Shown: in pieces, positions 44,098 to 51,880 of the stretch
Position numbering within the stretch: position 1 is the first letter of the stretch
How the letters are laid out: the number at the start of each line of letters is the position of its first letter
Assembly (NCBI RefSeq): GCF_003946505.1
Contig: NZ_RHON01000009.1
Span: forward strand, 1 to 64,000
Length of the DNA: 64,000 nt
Direction of reading: 5' to 3'
Source of the DNA: Companilactobacillus mishanensis
GTDB taxonomy: Bacteria > Bacillota > Bacilli > Lactobacillales > Lactobacillaceae
Made by a program: the position numbers and the translations under genes
Notes under the pieces: generated by a model
Database searches by the model: none
What the model was told of the DNA's origin: nothing
What the model saw: only the letters and a program-made list of their open reading frames with translations

Positions 44098-46041
44098 ATG
44101 TTTACAAGTAAAATAGTAGGTGGCGCCGGAGATATGATCGATGCAAAGCCTGCTGATTATAAAGACAATTTATACCTTGCTGTAAATGGTAAATGGCAAG
44201 AGACTGCAGAAATTCCAGCAGATAAGCCTAGAACAGGTGGCTTCATGGACCTTGATGAAGGTGTTGAAAAAACACTGATGAAAGAATTTCATGAGTATGC
44301 CGAAGGTTATGAAAAGTCTGACAATAAATTGTTGATGGAAGCTGTTAAGCTTTATCGTTTGGCCAATAATGTTGACCATTTGAACAAGTATCATCAACAA
44401 CCAATTTTGAAAGATATTCAACGTATTGTTGACCTCAAGAATGTTAAAGATTTGAGCGATTGTTTAGCCGAATTATCTCTAAATGGCTTTACATTACCAA
44501 TCGACCTCGACATCGAAGCTGATATGAAAGATACTTCTAAGAATGTAGTTTATATCGAAGGGGCTAGTTTGATTTTGCCTGATAAAGCATATTACGAAGA
44601 CGGTAATGATTCAGGTAAGCAATTGTTAGATAAATTTGCTGAAGTGTCAGTCAAATTACTTTCAATGATCGGATACGACTTGGATAAAGCTCAAAAAATC
44701 GTTGATCACGCTTTAGCTTACGATAGACGACTTGTTCCAATCGTTAAGAGCCAAGAAGAATGGGCAGATTACACCAAGGTTTATAACCCTATGCAATTTG
44801 ACGAATTCGTAACTAAGTCATCGTCTGTTGATTTGAAATCATTAGTTACAGATTCCATCAATGACACACCTGACAAAGTTATCATTGAGGAACCTCGTTA
44901 TCTCGAACATTTGGACGAGTTGATCAATGACGACATTTTTGATGAAATCAAAGCTTGGATGTTGGTCATATTCTTAACGAATAACGCATCCAATTTGGAT
45001 GAAGAATTCCGTCAAACAATCGGTGAGTACTCATTAACTTTGAGTGGAGCAAAAGAACTCCAAAACAGAACAAAATTTGCTTATCACAAAGCTACTGGCA
45101 TGTTCAGCCAAGTAGTTGGTACATATTACGGTAAGAAATACTTTGGTGAAGCAGCTAAGAACGATGTTCACAGTATGGTAGAAAAGATGATTTCTATCTA
45201 CGAACAACGTATCAATGACAATACTTGGTTAGGCGAAGCCACTAAGAAAAAGGCTATCGTCAAACTAGAAAATATTAAGATCAAAGTAGGATATCCTGAC
45301 AAGATCGATGATATTTATTCCAAGTTTGAAGTAGACGAAAATGCTTCACTTTATGACAACATCAGTAAAATTGCCATCCTCAAACGTGAAGACACATTAG
45401 ACAGCTACCACAAGCCAGTTGATCGCGAAAAATGGTTGATGCCAGGACAAATGGTCAATGCATGTTATGACCCATCAAGAAATGACATCACATTCCCAGC
45501 CGCAATTTTACAAGCACCATTCTACAGTTTGAAACAAACAAGTAGCCAAAATTACGGTGGAATCGGAGCAGTTATAGCTCACGAAATCTCACATGCATTC
45601 GATAACAACGGATCACAATTCGATGAATTCGGAAACATGAACAACTGGTGGACAGACGAAGATTACGCCAAGTTCAAAGAGTTAACAAAAAATATGATCG
45701 ACGAATTCGATGGAATACCATACGCCGGTGGTAAAGTTAACGGAAAACTAGTAGTAAGTGAAAACGTAGCCGATGTAGGTGGATTACGGTGTGCACTAGA
45801 GGCAGCAAAGGGAGAATCAGACCTCAATCTACATGAGTTCTTTATCAATTGGGCAAGAGTATGGAGATTGAAAGCAACACAAGAATTCAACGAATTGCTA
45901 TTGCAAACCGATGTACATTCGCCGGGCCCACTAAGAGCCAACGTAATGGCACAAAACATGGACGAGTTTTATAAAGAGTTTGACGTTACAGAAAAAGATG
46001 GAATGTGGTTAGAACCAAGTAAGAGAGTAAATATTTGGTAA
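44098..46041 (+). CDS. pepO: M13-family (neprilysin-like) metallo-endopeptidase PepO
   Basis: 647 residues, the usual length of lactobacillar PepO. Zinc motif HEISHAFDNNG (about 496) with the third ligand in ENVADVGG, and the substrate-binding NACYDPSRNDITFPAAIL. No signal peptide, so cytoplasmic. It cleaves casein-derived oligopeptides internally and supports amino acid supply. Ribosome binding site GGTGGTG. The 5' half uses more GAT/GAA codons than the A-rich 3' part, but the frame is continuous. Followed by two structured elements and a terminator. Confidence 0.95.
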   Translation: MFTSKIVGGAGDMIDAKPADYKDNLYLAVNGKWQETAEIPADKPRTGGFMDLDEGVEKTLMKEFHEYAEGYEKSDNKLLMEAVKLYRLANNVDHLNKYHQQPILKDIQRIVDLKNVKDLSDCLAELSLNGFTLPIDLDIEADMKDTSKNVVYIEGASLILPDKAYYEDGNDSGKQLLDKFAEVSVKLLSMIGYDLDKAQKIVDHALAYDRRLVPIVKSQEEWADYTKVYNPMQFDEFVTKSSSVDLKSLVTDSINDTPDKVIIEEPRYLEHLDELINDDIFDEIKAWMLVIFLTNNASNLDEEFRQTIGEYSLTLSGAKELQNRTKFAYHKATGMFSQVVGTYYGKKYFGEAAKNDVHSMVEKMISIYEQRINDNTWLGEATKKKAIVKLENIKIKVGYPDKIDDIYSKFEVDENASLYDNISKIAILKREDTLDSYHKPVDREKWLMPGQMVNACYDPSRNDITFPAAILQAPFYSLKQTSSQNYGGIGAVIAHEISHAFDNNGSQFDEFGNMNNWWTDEDYAKFKELTKNMIDEFDGIPYAGGKVNGKLVVSENVADVGGLRCALEAAKGESDLNLHEFFINWARVWRLKATQEFNELLLQTDVHSPGPLRANVMAQNMDEFYKEFDVTEKDGMWLEPSKRVNIW

Positions 46042-46043
46042 AA

Positions 46044-46175
46044 GCAGAGCCATAAGCAATGGCGCAAGAAGCCGGTCATAGCCTAGGCAATGGAATTGAC
46101 GACGAAGTCGGCGAGGCCACTTGGCGTAGCTATGTATAGGCTTCTGCCATTGTGTTGGCGTTTCCGCTATAAAAA
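46044..46175 (+). repeat. Structured 3'-UTR element, family 4/2 hybrid
   Basis: Begins two bases after the pepO stop. GCAATGGC...AAGAAGCC / GGCTTCT...GCCATTGT form the outer stem; CATAGCCTAGG and CGTAGC are shared with family 4. The tail GCGTTTCCGCTATAAAAAAGT matches family 2. Confidence 0.7.
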
Positions 46176-46189
46176 AGTGAACCGAACCT

Positions 46190-46395
46190 AAAAACTGTCA
46201 TAAGCAGAGTAATAGTTTCCAGATCAGAAAAATATTTATGGCTGTGCGGACCGGGGCAAGCCAAGGTCTTGCCCCTCGGTTTTGAGCCTTGGTAAATCAC
46301 CAAGTCTCGAAACACGCCCGGTGGTGTAAGAACGGTAAATCTCCGTTCTAACGCCACTTTCACTGCCAAAAATAATTTCTGCTCTTCCAACTATA
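46190..46395. repeat. Large multibranched palindromic element, unassigned
   Basis: Outer pairing AGCAGA...AAATATTT..TGGC with GCC..AAATAATTTCTGCT. Inner hairpins GGGGCAAG-CTTGCCCC, GCCTTGGT-aaatc-ACCAAG-C and AGAACGG-taaatct-CCGTTCT. It lies between pepO and its terminator. No copy of the same sequence is seen elsewhere in the window. Confidence 0.6.
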
Positions 46396-46418
46396 TTTAG
46401 ATAGTAACTTTAAAACGC

Positions 46419-46467
46419 AAGGAATCAGCAACTGGGAATTATATTTTCCAACCGCTGATTCTTTTTT
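46419..46467 (+). terminator. Intrinsic terminator of the pepO transcript
   Basis: GGAATCAGC ... GGGAA-tatatt-TTCC ... GCTGATTC followed by TTTTTT. Confidence 0.8.
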
Positions 46468-46654
46468 ATTTTTCAAATATTAAGTTGAACATATTTAAGT
46501 TTGAATTAAGGTCAAAGATACATAATATTTTTCATATACAAAGATGAAATAGTTACATATTATATTTTCAAATCTTTAATATAAATATTGGCATTTAATA
46601 ATATAAATGTTAAACTTTAATTCAACTTAATACATCCACGAAAAGAGACAGAAT

Positions 46655-47101
46655 ATGACAACAGAGACTATGAAAGAGACAGAAAAACAATACAGAATTG
46701 GTGATTTCGCCGAAATGACAGGATTGACGAGTCCTACATTGAGATATTACGAAAAAGAAGGCCTAGTAAAGCCACACCGTTCTGAAAATGGTTTGCGTTA
46801 CTACACAGATCAAGATGTTGATTGGATCAAATTCCTATTGCATTTGAAGGGTACAGGAATGTCTATCGAACAATTGAAGAAGTATGTCGATTGGAGAGCA
46901 GAAGGCGATTCTACTATTGGTAAACGTTTAGAACTTCTAAAACAAGTTAAGTCTGACTTCTTGAAAAAGATGGAAGATTTGGAACATAGTATGACTATTC
47001 TTACTGATAAGATTGATTGGTATCAAGGTAAGAAAGATGGTTCTATCAAGGATAGTGAGGATTTTTCTAGTTATTTAGATGCGATGGATCATCAAGAGTA
47101 A
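46655..47101 (+). CDS. MerR-family transcriptional regulator
   Basis: 148 residues. N-terminal MerR helix-turn-helix: YRIGDFAEMTGLTSPTLRYYEKEGLVKPHR (about 13-42 in two parts), then FLLHLKGTGMSIEQLKKYV. A coiled-coil dimerisation helix follows (about 90-130). No Cys metal site, so it belongs to the AdhR/NmlR-like small-effector group. A promoter with a 19-bp MerR-type spacer lies upstream of the CMD-cupin operon about 360 bases downstream and is its likely target. Confidence 0.9.
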   Translation: MTTETMKETEKQYRIGDFAEMTGLTSPTLRYYEKEGLVKPHRSENGLRYYTDQDVDWIKFLLHLKGTGMSIEQLKKYVDWRAEGDSTIGKRLELLKQVKSDFLKKMEDLEHSMTILTDKIDWYQGKKDGSIKDSEDFSSYLDAMDHQE

Positions 47102-47104
47102 TCT

Positions 47105-47300
47105 GATTTGTTGGTGGGTGGTGGTTCACTGCCGCCCTTCGGTCAGGTATTTCAGGGCGTGGACGCCATGAGTTGATCCAAAGCCGAAGGGCGGTCTTTG
47201 GATACAACTTTAATCTAGCGACGGCCTTTGCCGTCTCAAGATTAATTCCATGGCTTTGCCCTGAAATACCTTCCCTTCGGGCTGAACTTGTTTCAAAAAT
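47105..47300. repeat. Three-way-junction palindromic element, unassigned family
   Basis: Outer stem GGTATTTCAGGGC / GCCCTGAAATACC. Hairpin 1 AGTTGATCCAAAG / CTTTGGATACAACT. Hairpin 2 TTAATCT-GACGGC-ctt-GCCGTC-AGATTAA. It begins a few bases after the merR stop. The plan resembles family 1 but the sequence does not. Confidence 0.65.
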
Positions 47301-47407
47301 CAGGTTTGAAAAGTTTTTAATATTTTGGAATTTGTCTTTGGGGCGGATTCCTTTTTTTATTTCGTAAAACCATTGATAGATAGTTTCATTCAATTTATTT
47401 TCCCTTT

Positions 47408-47443
47408 AAACCACTCATTCATAACTGAATTTGTGGTTTTTTT
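47408..47443 (+). terminator. Intrinsic terminator of the merR transcript
   Basis: AAACCAC..ATTCA-taac-TGAAT..GTGGTTT followed by TTTT. A weaker GGAAT/ATTCC hairpin with T-run precedes it near 47330-47360. Confidence 0.75.
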
Positions 47444-47462
47444 ATTTATTTTCAAATAGCTG

Positions 47463-47493
47463 TTGACTTATAGTGCACTTGAAGGTGTTTACT
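47463..47493 (+). promoter_or_regulatory. MerR-type promoter with 19-bp spacer
   Basis: TTGACT, 19 bases, TTTACT. The spacer holds the dyad CTTATAGTG / CACTTGAAG (7 of 9 paired). An over-long spacer with a central dyad is the hallmark of MerR-activated promoters. It drives the CMD-cupin pair. Confidence 0.75.
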
Positions 47494-47519
47494 TATCTCA
47501 TAAACGAGGAGGAATTGAT

Positions 47520-47840
47520 ATGGCAAAACAAACTGCTGGGCATGATATGTTGGGTGACTTCGCTCCCCAATTTGCAGAATTGAATGATGATGTACTTTTT
47601 GGTGAGGTATGGAGCAAGGAGTCTGAACTTTCAGCTCATGACCGTTCTATGATCACTATTGCTAGTATCATCTCTGCTGGAAATTTGGAACAACTTGATG
47701 CTCATTTAAAAATTGGTAAGAAAAACGGTATTACTAAAGAAGAAATTGTTGCGGAAATTACGCATTTATCATTTTATGCAGGTTGGCCTAAGGCTTGGTC
47801 AGCATTTAATAGAGCTAGAGAAATTTGGAAGGAAGATTAA
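47520..47840 (+). CDS. Carboxymuconolactone decarboxylase (CMD) family protein
   Basis: 106 residues from the ATG (MAKQTAGHDM) preceded by GAGGAGG. CMD/AhpD-like helical fold: LSAHDRSMITIASIISAGNLEQLDAHLKIG and ITHLSFYAGWPKAWSAFNRARE. The CxxC of AhpD peroxidase reductants is missing, so it is not a thiol peroxidase partner of that type. Substrate unknown. Three bases before a cupin gene and behind a MerR-type promoter, the arrangement often seen in quinone or aldehyde stress operons. Confidence 0.88.
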   Translation: MAKQTAGHDMLGDFAPQFAELNDDVLFGEVWSKESELSAHDRSMITIASIISAGNLEQLDAHLKIGKKNGITKEEIVAEITHLSFYAGWPKAWSAFNRAREIWKED

Positions 47841-47843
47841 TTA

Positions 47844-48260
47844 ATGGCTAAATTTGAAGAATTGAAAGACAATGGTGTATTTCCTGTCGGTGACAAAAAC
47901 GACGCTTATGCACAATATTTTATCGGTCAAAGTTATCTTAAAGGACTAGTTAGTCCAGAAGACAATATCGATTTTGGTGTTGGTAACGTAACTTTTGAAC
48001 CTGGATGCAGAAACGACTGGCACATTCATCACAATGGTTTCCAAATCTTGCTTGTAACTGGTGGAGAAGGCTGGTATCAAGAAGCTGGAAAGCCTGCTCA
48101 ATTGTTAAAACAAGGTGATGTTGTGGTTATTCATGAAGGTGTAAAGCACTGGCATGGCGCAACTAAAGATAGCTGGTTCTCACATGTTGCTATTACAAAA
48201 GGTAATTCTGAATGGCTAGAAAAGGTTACTGATGAAGAATACGATAAGCTAGGAAAATAA
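47844..48260 (+). CDS. Cupin-domain protein
   Basis: 138 residues. Cupin motif 1 in WHIHHNGFQILLVTGGEGWYQ and motif 2 in GDVVVIHEGVKHWHGA, with three His and one Gln/Glu able to hold a metal. Relatives are often annotated as cupin/carboxymuconolactone-associated proteins. It is co-transcribed with the CMD gene. The pair probably acts on one small organic molecule sensed by MerR. Confidence 0.9.
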   Translation: MAKFEELKDNGVFPVGDKNDAYAQYFIGQSYLKGLVSPEDNIDFGVGNVTFEPGCRNDWHIHHNGFQILLVTGGEGWYQEAGKPAQLLKQGDVVVIHEGVKHWHGATKDSWFSHVAITKGNSEWLEKVTDEEYDKLGK

Positions 48261-48376
48261 TTTTAAACTCGTGAATGATTCGCCAAAATTGACATTGATT
48301 TAAAATCTGTATTAAATGGAGTTGCAGCAGTAATATGACAAATTACTGTCCAAATTTAATACGATGAGGCGTAATT

Positions 48377-49324
48377 ATGAAGGTTTTAAGTTTTATCAAG
48401 CTCACGGATGAGCAACAAGAAGAAATACGAGCTTTAGCCGATGACATTTCTTTGAAAGTCGTCTCACCAGAAGATGCAACGAAAGATGATTTGACTGAAG
48501 TTGATGCCATATATGGGTGGTCGAATCGGTTAGAAAGTCATGCAGTAGCCAATGGATATTTGAAATGGATCCAGACGATTCGTGCCGGTGTAGATGCATT
48601 ACCACTGGATGATATACGAGATGAAAACATTTTGTTGACCAGCGGATCGGGTGCAAATGCTATCAATATTGCTGAGCAAACTTTGGCATACATGTTGATG
48701 TTTTCAAGAAAATTACACTTGGCAATGCGTGATCAGGACCAAAATTTATGGAAATTGGATGAACCTTATGGCGAAATTTATCATAAATCGGTCTTGTTTG
48801 TTGGTGCTGGCACGATTGCGACGGTCTTGGCTGGCTATTGTAAAGCCTTAGGGATGCATACGATCGGTATTCGTCGGACTGCCAAAAAGACTGAGAATGT
48901 GGATGAAATGAAGTCGATGGATCAGCTGAAAACAGCAGTTGGACTGGCAGATTTTGTCGTAAATATACTTCCAGATACCAAAGCAACGGTGAATACATTC
49001 GATGCTAGTGTTTTTGAGGCAATGAAGTCAGATGCCGTTTACATCAATATTGGTCGCGGTAAATCGACTAATACCGAAAATCTGATAACAGCACTAAAGA
49101 ACAAAGTTATCGGAGGAGCAGCTTTAGACGTTGTGGAGCCAGAACCGTTACCCGCTGATAGTGAGTTATGGGGCATGAAAAACGTCATCATAACTCCTCA
49201 TACGGCCGGCAGAAGCACACATTATGCTGAACGAGCATTTAAAATATTTAAAGAAAATCTGAAGAGCTTTCACGATACAGGAAAAGTAGAAATAAATGTC
49301 GTCGACTTGCATCAAGGATATTAA
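48377..49324 (+). CDS. D-isomer-specific 2-hydroxyacid dehydrogenase family protein
   Basis: 315 residues. NAD-binding Rossmann domain with GAGTIATVLAGYCKALGMHTIGIRR (about 137-160), catalytic Arg in IRAGVD, Glu in VEPEPLP and His in ITPHTAG. The substrate may be glyoxylate, phosphoglycerate-like or another 2-ketoacid; size and motifs do not decide. ATG preceded by CGATGAGGCG. Monocistronic with its own terminator. Confidence 0.88.
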   Translation: MKVLSFIKLTDEQQEEIRALADDISLKVVSPEDATKDDLTEVDAIYGWSNRLESHAVANGYLKWIQTIRAGVDALPLDDIRDENILLTSGSGANAINIAEQTLAYMLMFSRKLHLAMRDQDQNLWKLDEPYGEIYHKSVLFVGAGTIATVLAGYCKALGMHTIGIRRTAKKTENVDEMKSMDQLKTAVGLADFVVNILPDTKATVNTFDASVFEAMKSDAVYINIGRGKSTNTENLITALKNKVIGGAALDVVEPEPLPADSELWGMKNVIITPHTAGRSTHYAERAFKIFKENLKSFHDTGKVEINVVDLHQGY

Positions 49325-49325
49325 T

Positions 49326-49357
49326 AAACTGCATTCCAAAAAGGATGCAGTTTTTTT
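49326..49357 (+). terminator. Intrinsic terminator
   Basis: AACTGCATTCC-aaaaa-GGATGCAGTT followed by TTTTTT. Confidence 0.88.
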
Positions 49358-49374
49358 ATTATTTGAAAACACCT

Positions 49375-49420
49375 AAATAGTAAATATTACTAGTCTGTTG
49401 TATAATTTTCAGTAATTACT
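49375..49420. promoter_or_regulatory. Zur-box-like sites around the zur promoter
   Basis: AAATAGTAAATATTACTAGT resembles the perfect palindrome upstream of the adcA operon. A second AGTAATTACT (49411-49420) lies just after TATAAT (49401-49406). Together they bracket the -10 box and suggest autoregulation. Confidence 0.55.
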
Positions 49421-49436
49421 AGCAGGGGGATCGAGA

Positions 49437-49874
49437 ATGAAACAGGCAGAAAAAACATATACCGAAGCAATTGATGTCTTAAAAAAAGATAACGTCAGAA
49501 TCACAAAACAACGTACCAGCTTGCTAGACATGCTGTTCCAAAAACGAGACTACTATGTACCAATAACCGAAATAGACCACAAATTACGTCAACAATACAA
49601 TAGAATGAGTTATGACACAGTTTATCGAAACGTAGAAATGTTAGAGGATCTTCACGTAGTAGAAACCAGAATGTTCAACAATGGACTAAGAGCCAAATAC
49701 CAATGTGATTTCAAACACATAAACCACAGCCACTTCATCTGTGAAAACTGTGGAAGAGTAGTAGAACTAACAGAACCATCAATAGATTCAGTCAAAGCAC
49801 AAGTTCCCAATTTCAAAATAGAGACCCAAAACTACGAAGTAATGGGACTTTGCGATAAATGCAATCGTAAATAA
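49437..49874 (+). CDS. zur: Zur-type Fur-family zinc regulator
   Basis: 145 residues. Winged helix RITKQRTSLLDMLF and YDTVYRNVEMLEDLHVVET. HINHSHFICENCGRVVEL and MGLCDKCNRK supply the His and two CxxC pairs (structural zinc). The H-x-H-x-F-I-C-E-N-C-G pattern is typical of Zur. A zinc-binding lipoprotein gene follows convergently with a matching operator, which makes Zur the best assignment. The CDS is unusually rich in A-ending codons. Confidence 0.85.
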   Translation: MKQAEKTYTEAIDVLKKDNVRITKQRTSLLDMLFQKRDYYVPITEIDHKLRQQYNRMSYDTVYRNVEMLEDLHVVETRMFNNGLRAKYQCDFKHINHSHFICENCGRVVELTEPSIDSVKAQVPNFKIETQNYEVMGLCDKCNRK

Positions 49875-49915
49875 AAAAAGGTAGAAAACTGTATAAAAAC
49901 AGCTTTCTACCTTTT
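49873..49915. terminator. Bidirectional terminator after zur
   Basis: AAAAAGGTAGAAA / TTTCTACCTTTTT with CTGT...ACAG inside; serves zur and the opposing adcA transcript. Confidence 0.85.
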
Positions 49916-49983
49916 TGTGTGAAGCAAATTAATTAAAACTACCCAATTGGTGAGTACTTATATAGAAATAAAAATTTGAGAAT

Positions 49984-50152
49984 TTAGATGGAGAAGTGAT
50001 ATCGATTTGGGGCTCAGGGGTGACATTTTGGTTAGTTTGCGAAGCACACTTAGCAAAAGAGTAAGCTTTGAGATTATTGCGTATTTTGCAATGAGCTCAA
50101 AGTTGCTCCACCCCGTTCCAGCCCCCAAAAATCGATATCACTTCGGAATCGC
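49984..50152 (-). repeat. Three-way-junction 3'-UTR element, family 1, copy D
   Basis: Minus strand, three bases after the adcA stop. Outer stem GAAGTGATATCGAT / ATCGATATCACTTC, then GGGGCT/GAGCCCC and GGGGTG/CACCCC. Hairpin CTTTGAG-ATTGC / GCAAT-CTCAAAG as in copies A and B. GGGGTG/CACCCC replaces their GTGGTG/CACCAC by double change. Confidence 0.85.
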
Positions 50153-50155
50153 AAG

Positions 50156-51028
50156 TTACTTCAAAGCCTTAGCAACACTATCCAAAGTACGATCCATCCA
50201 CTGATAATAGCCCATACCAGAAGGAATAGTCTCAGTAATATAAACAATAGGAATATTATTCTCCTTAGCAGTTTTTACGATCTTAGAAATAACACTGCTA
50301 GAAACCTGTTTGTTGATAACAATAAAATCAACATCATGGTTCTTCATTCCGTTTTGCATATCACGAATATCCTTGATCGATGGATCAGTTCCATCTTCGA
50401 TAGCTTTTGCAAAATGGTTATTGGCCACTTTGACACCGAGGTCTTTCAACATGTAGTCGGGAAGTGGTTCAGAAACATAAGCAGTTTTGCCTTGAGAAAC
50501 TTTACGGATATCAGCTTCTTTATCGCTTAATTTGTCCAATTTCTTGAGGTAATTATTATAGTTTTTCTTGTAATGCTTTTTGTTTAAGGCGTCCATCTCA
50601 GAAACTCGTTGGTACAAAATTTTTGAAAGTGACTTCATGTAGTCGACGTCTAACCACAGATGCTCGTTCTGACCATTTTTCTTATGTAAGATATCTGAGG
50701 AAAAGTTTAATAGATCATCTTGGCGATTATTTGACTCAACGATTTTATTTATCCAATCATCGTATCCTAATCCATTTGAAACAATCAAAGATGCCTCTGA
50801 TACTCGTTTTGAGATCTCAGTTGTAGGCTTGTAACTGTGTGGATCAACATTGACTGATTTGATGATGGAATCAACTTTATATTTGTCACCGACAATGCTT
50901 TTTGCCGGCTCGTAGTAGGTGTTAGTCGTGGTCAAAATTTCTTTATTATTGGCAGCTGATTTACTACATCCAGTCATGACCAATAAGAATACCAATAATG
51001 ATGCTATAAGTAGATTTCTGCGATTCAT
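50156..51028 (-). CDS. adcA: Zinc ABC transporter substrate-binding lipoprotein (AdcA/ZnuA family)
   Basis: 290 residues. Lipoprotein signal with lipobox LVMTGCS (Cys21). Cluster A-I metal-binding features: VDPHSYKPT (His), NEHLWLDVDYM (His) and a C-terminal Glu/Asp region. The His-rich loop of many ZnuA proteins is missing. It captures Zn2+ (or Mn2+) at the membrane surface; no permease or ATPase is in the window. It follows a 45-codon gene behind a perfect Zur-type palindrome, so zinc control is likely. AAGGACGGG precedes the ATG. Confidence 0.88.
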   Translation of the reverse strand: MNRRNLLIASLLVFLLVMTGCSKSAANNKEILTTTNTYYEPAKSIVGDKYKVDSIIKSVNVDPHSYKPTTEISKRVSEASLIVSNGLGYDDWINKIVESNNRQDDLLNFSSDILHKKNGQNEHLWLDVDYMKSLSKILYQRVSEMDALNKKHYKKNYNNYLKKLDKLSDKEADIRKVSQGKTAYVSEPLPDYMLKDLGVKVANNHFAKAIEDGTDPSIKDIRDMQNGMKNHDVDFIVINKQVSSSVISKIVKTAKENNIPIVYITETIPSGMGYYQWMDRTLDSVAKALK

Positions 51029-51055
51029 AATTCCCGTCCTTTTGATTATTTAATG

Positions 51056-51193
51056 CTATGCACGTTTTAGTTTTGAAACTCTTGAAGGATTTCGTTTAGC
51101 TTCTTTAATGATTTTCAACGCGCGTTTTCTAGTTTTAATGTTAGCACTTTGTAATCTGCGTCTGGCACTAGCTAGATCGATTTTTTCATTCAT
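51056..51193 (-). CDS. 45-residue basic protein upstream of adcA (putative metal homeostasis protein)
   Basis: MNEKIDLASARRRLQSANIK begins a 45-residue, strongly basic peptide containing TRKRALKIIKEAKRN, ending KLKRA. The ribosome binding site GGGGGGAG is strong. It resembles, from memory, small proteins annotated 'putative metal homeostasis protein' in lactobacilli. It lies 27 bases before adcA and 17 bases after the Zur-type palindrome, so it is the first gene of the zinc operon. Function unknown. Confidence 0.75.
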   Translation of the reverse strand: MNEKIDLASARRRLQSANIKTRKRALKIIKEAKRNPSRVSKLKRA

Positions 51194-51210
51194 TATTCCG
51201 TCTCCCCCCT

Positions 51211-51237
51211 TTTAAATAGTAACAATTACTATTTAAA
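51211..51237. promoter_or_regulatory. Zur-type operator (27-bp palindrome)
   Basis: TTTAAATAGTAAC-A-ATTACTATTTAAA, symmetric except one pair. It resembles the Firmicute Zur consensus in its TAAT/ATTA core and length. It lies 18 bases upstream of the 45-codon gene. Confidence 0.7.
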
Positions 51238-51375
51238 CATAAAACTCCAAAAATACAAATAGAAATTGAACGTGTGTATTGTTTTTGTAATATTACAATA
51301 TTCAAGATAATTGCATATTTAAGATTGGCTTAAGGTGACAAAGCGAATATGTAATACATAAAGGAGGTAGCTAAT

Positions 51376-51483
51376 ATGATTATTCTTAACTCAGTTAAAG
51401 CAGCAGTTAGCACAGGTATCCATACTTTTGGTAATGACGTTTCAGCAGCTGGTCAATTCTTTGATCAAGTAACACGTTTCTAA
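51376..51483 (+). CDS. Micropeptide 1 (35 residues), amphipathic helix
   Basis: MIILNSVKAAVSTGIHTFGN plus DVSAAGQFFDQVTRF. The ribosome binding site AAGGAGG lies eight bases upstream and is optimal. Hydrophobic residues fall at 4, 7, 11, 15, 18, 22, 25, 29 and 32, a clear amphipathic helix. Net charge is about zero; there is no leader, double-glycine or membrane span. TTGGCT-17-TATGTA (51325-51353) is a possible promoter. A paralogue follows after 57 bases. I recognise no family. A secreted leaderless peptide, toxin or signalling peptide is possible, unproven. Confidence 0.7.
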   Translation: MIILNSVKAAVSTGIHTFGNDVSAAGQFFDQVTRF

Positions 51484-51540
51484 TTCACAAATAAAATATA
51501 AAAATAAGTATCATTATCAATTTTTGAGGAGGCAACTTTT

Positions 51541-51645
51541 ATGATTATTCTTAATTCTTTAAAAGCAGGTATCAGTACAGGTATCCATACTGCAGCAAAC
51601 GATGTATACGCTGTAGGTGATTTCTTTAACAATGTATTCCACTAG
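51541..51645 (+). CDS. Micropeptide 2 (34 residues), paralogue of micropeptide 1
   Basis: MIILNSLKAGISTGIHTAAN plus DVYAVGDFFNNVFH. Shares MIILNS-KA-ISTGIHT--NDV-A-G-FF--V with the first peptide at the same spacing. The ribosome binding site GAGGAGG is optimal. Amphipathic pattern kept. Conservation of two tandem copies with strong ribosome binding sites argues that both are translated. Confidence 0.72.
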   Translation: MIILNSLKAGISTGIHTAANDVYAVGDFFNNVFH

Positions 51646-51681
51646 GATATAGAATTGTTAATGTTGATAAATAATTTTTGA

Positions 51682-51810
51682 AAAGTTTACTATGAACAAC
51701 TTTCAGAATTTGCTAATGCATATATCATGACTCGCAATAACGATATAGGTGGTAACACAACTGCAATTAAAGTTGATCAACAAATTGCCACAAATATTTT
51801 GGAACTTTAA
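51682..51810 (+). pseudogene. Start-less reading frame downstream of the micropeptides
   Basis: A 42-codon frame reads KVYYEQLSEFANAYIMTRNN, then DIGGNTTAIKVDQQIATNILEL. It follows a TGA directly and has no plausible start before an internal ATG near 51733. It looks protein-like and ends 40 bases before the terminator. Probable 3' remnant of a gene that once followed the micropeptides. Confidence 0.35.
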
Positions 51811-51850
51811 TTCTAAAATTACGTAAGACATTGAAATTTTTTAGAAAAAT

Positions 51851-51880
51851 GAAGAGTAACCGTGAGGTTGCTCTTTTTTT
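51851..51880 (+). terminator. Intrinsic terminator of the micropeptide transcript
   Basis: AAGAGTAACC-gtga-GGTTGCTCTT followed by TTTTT. From 51881 to 52374 I see no supported gene; a 19-codon ATG frame at 52065-52124 with AAGGG upstream is too short to call. Confidence 0.85.

Noticed and set aside
46130..46390. 86-codon minus-strand open frame
   Set aside because: It lies wholly inside a multibranched palindromic element, has no ribosome binding site, and its translation mirrors the repeat arms.
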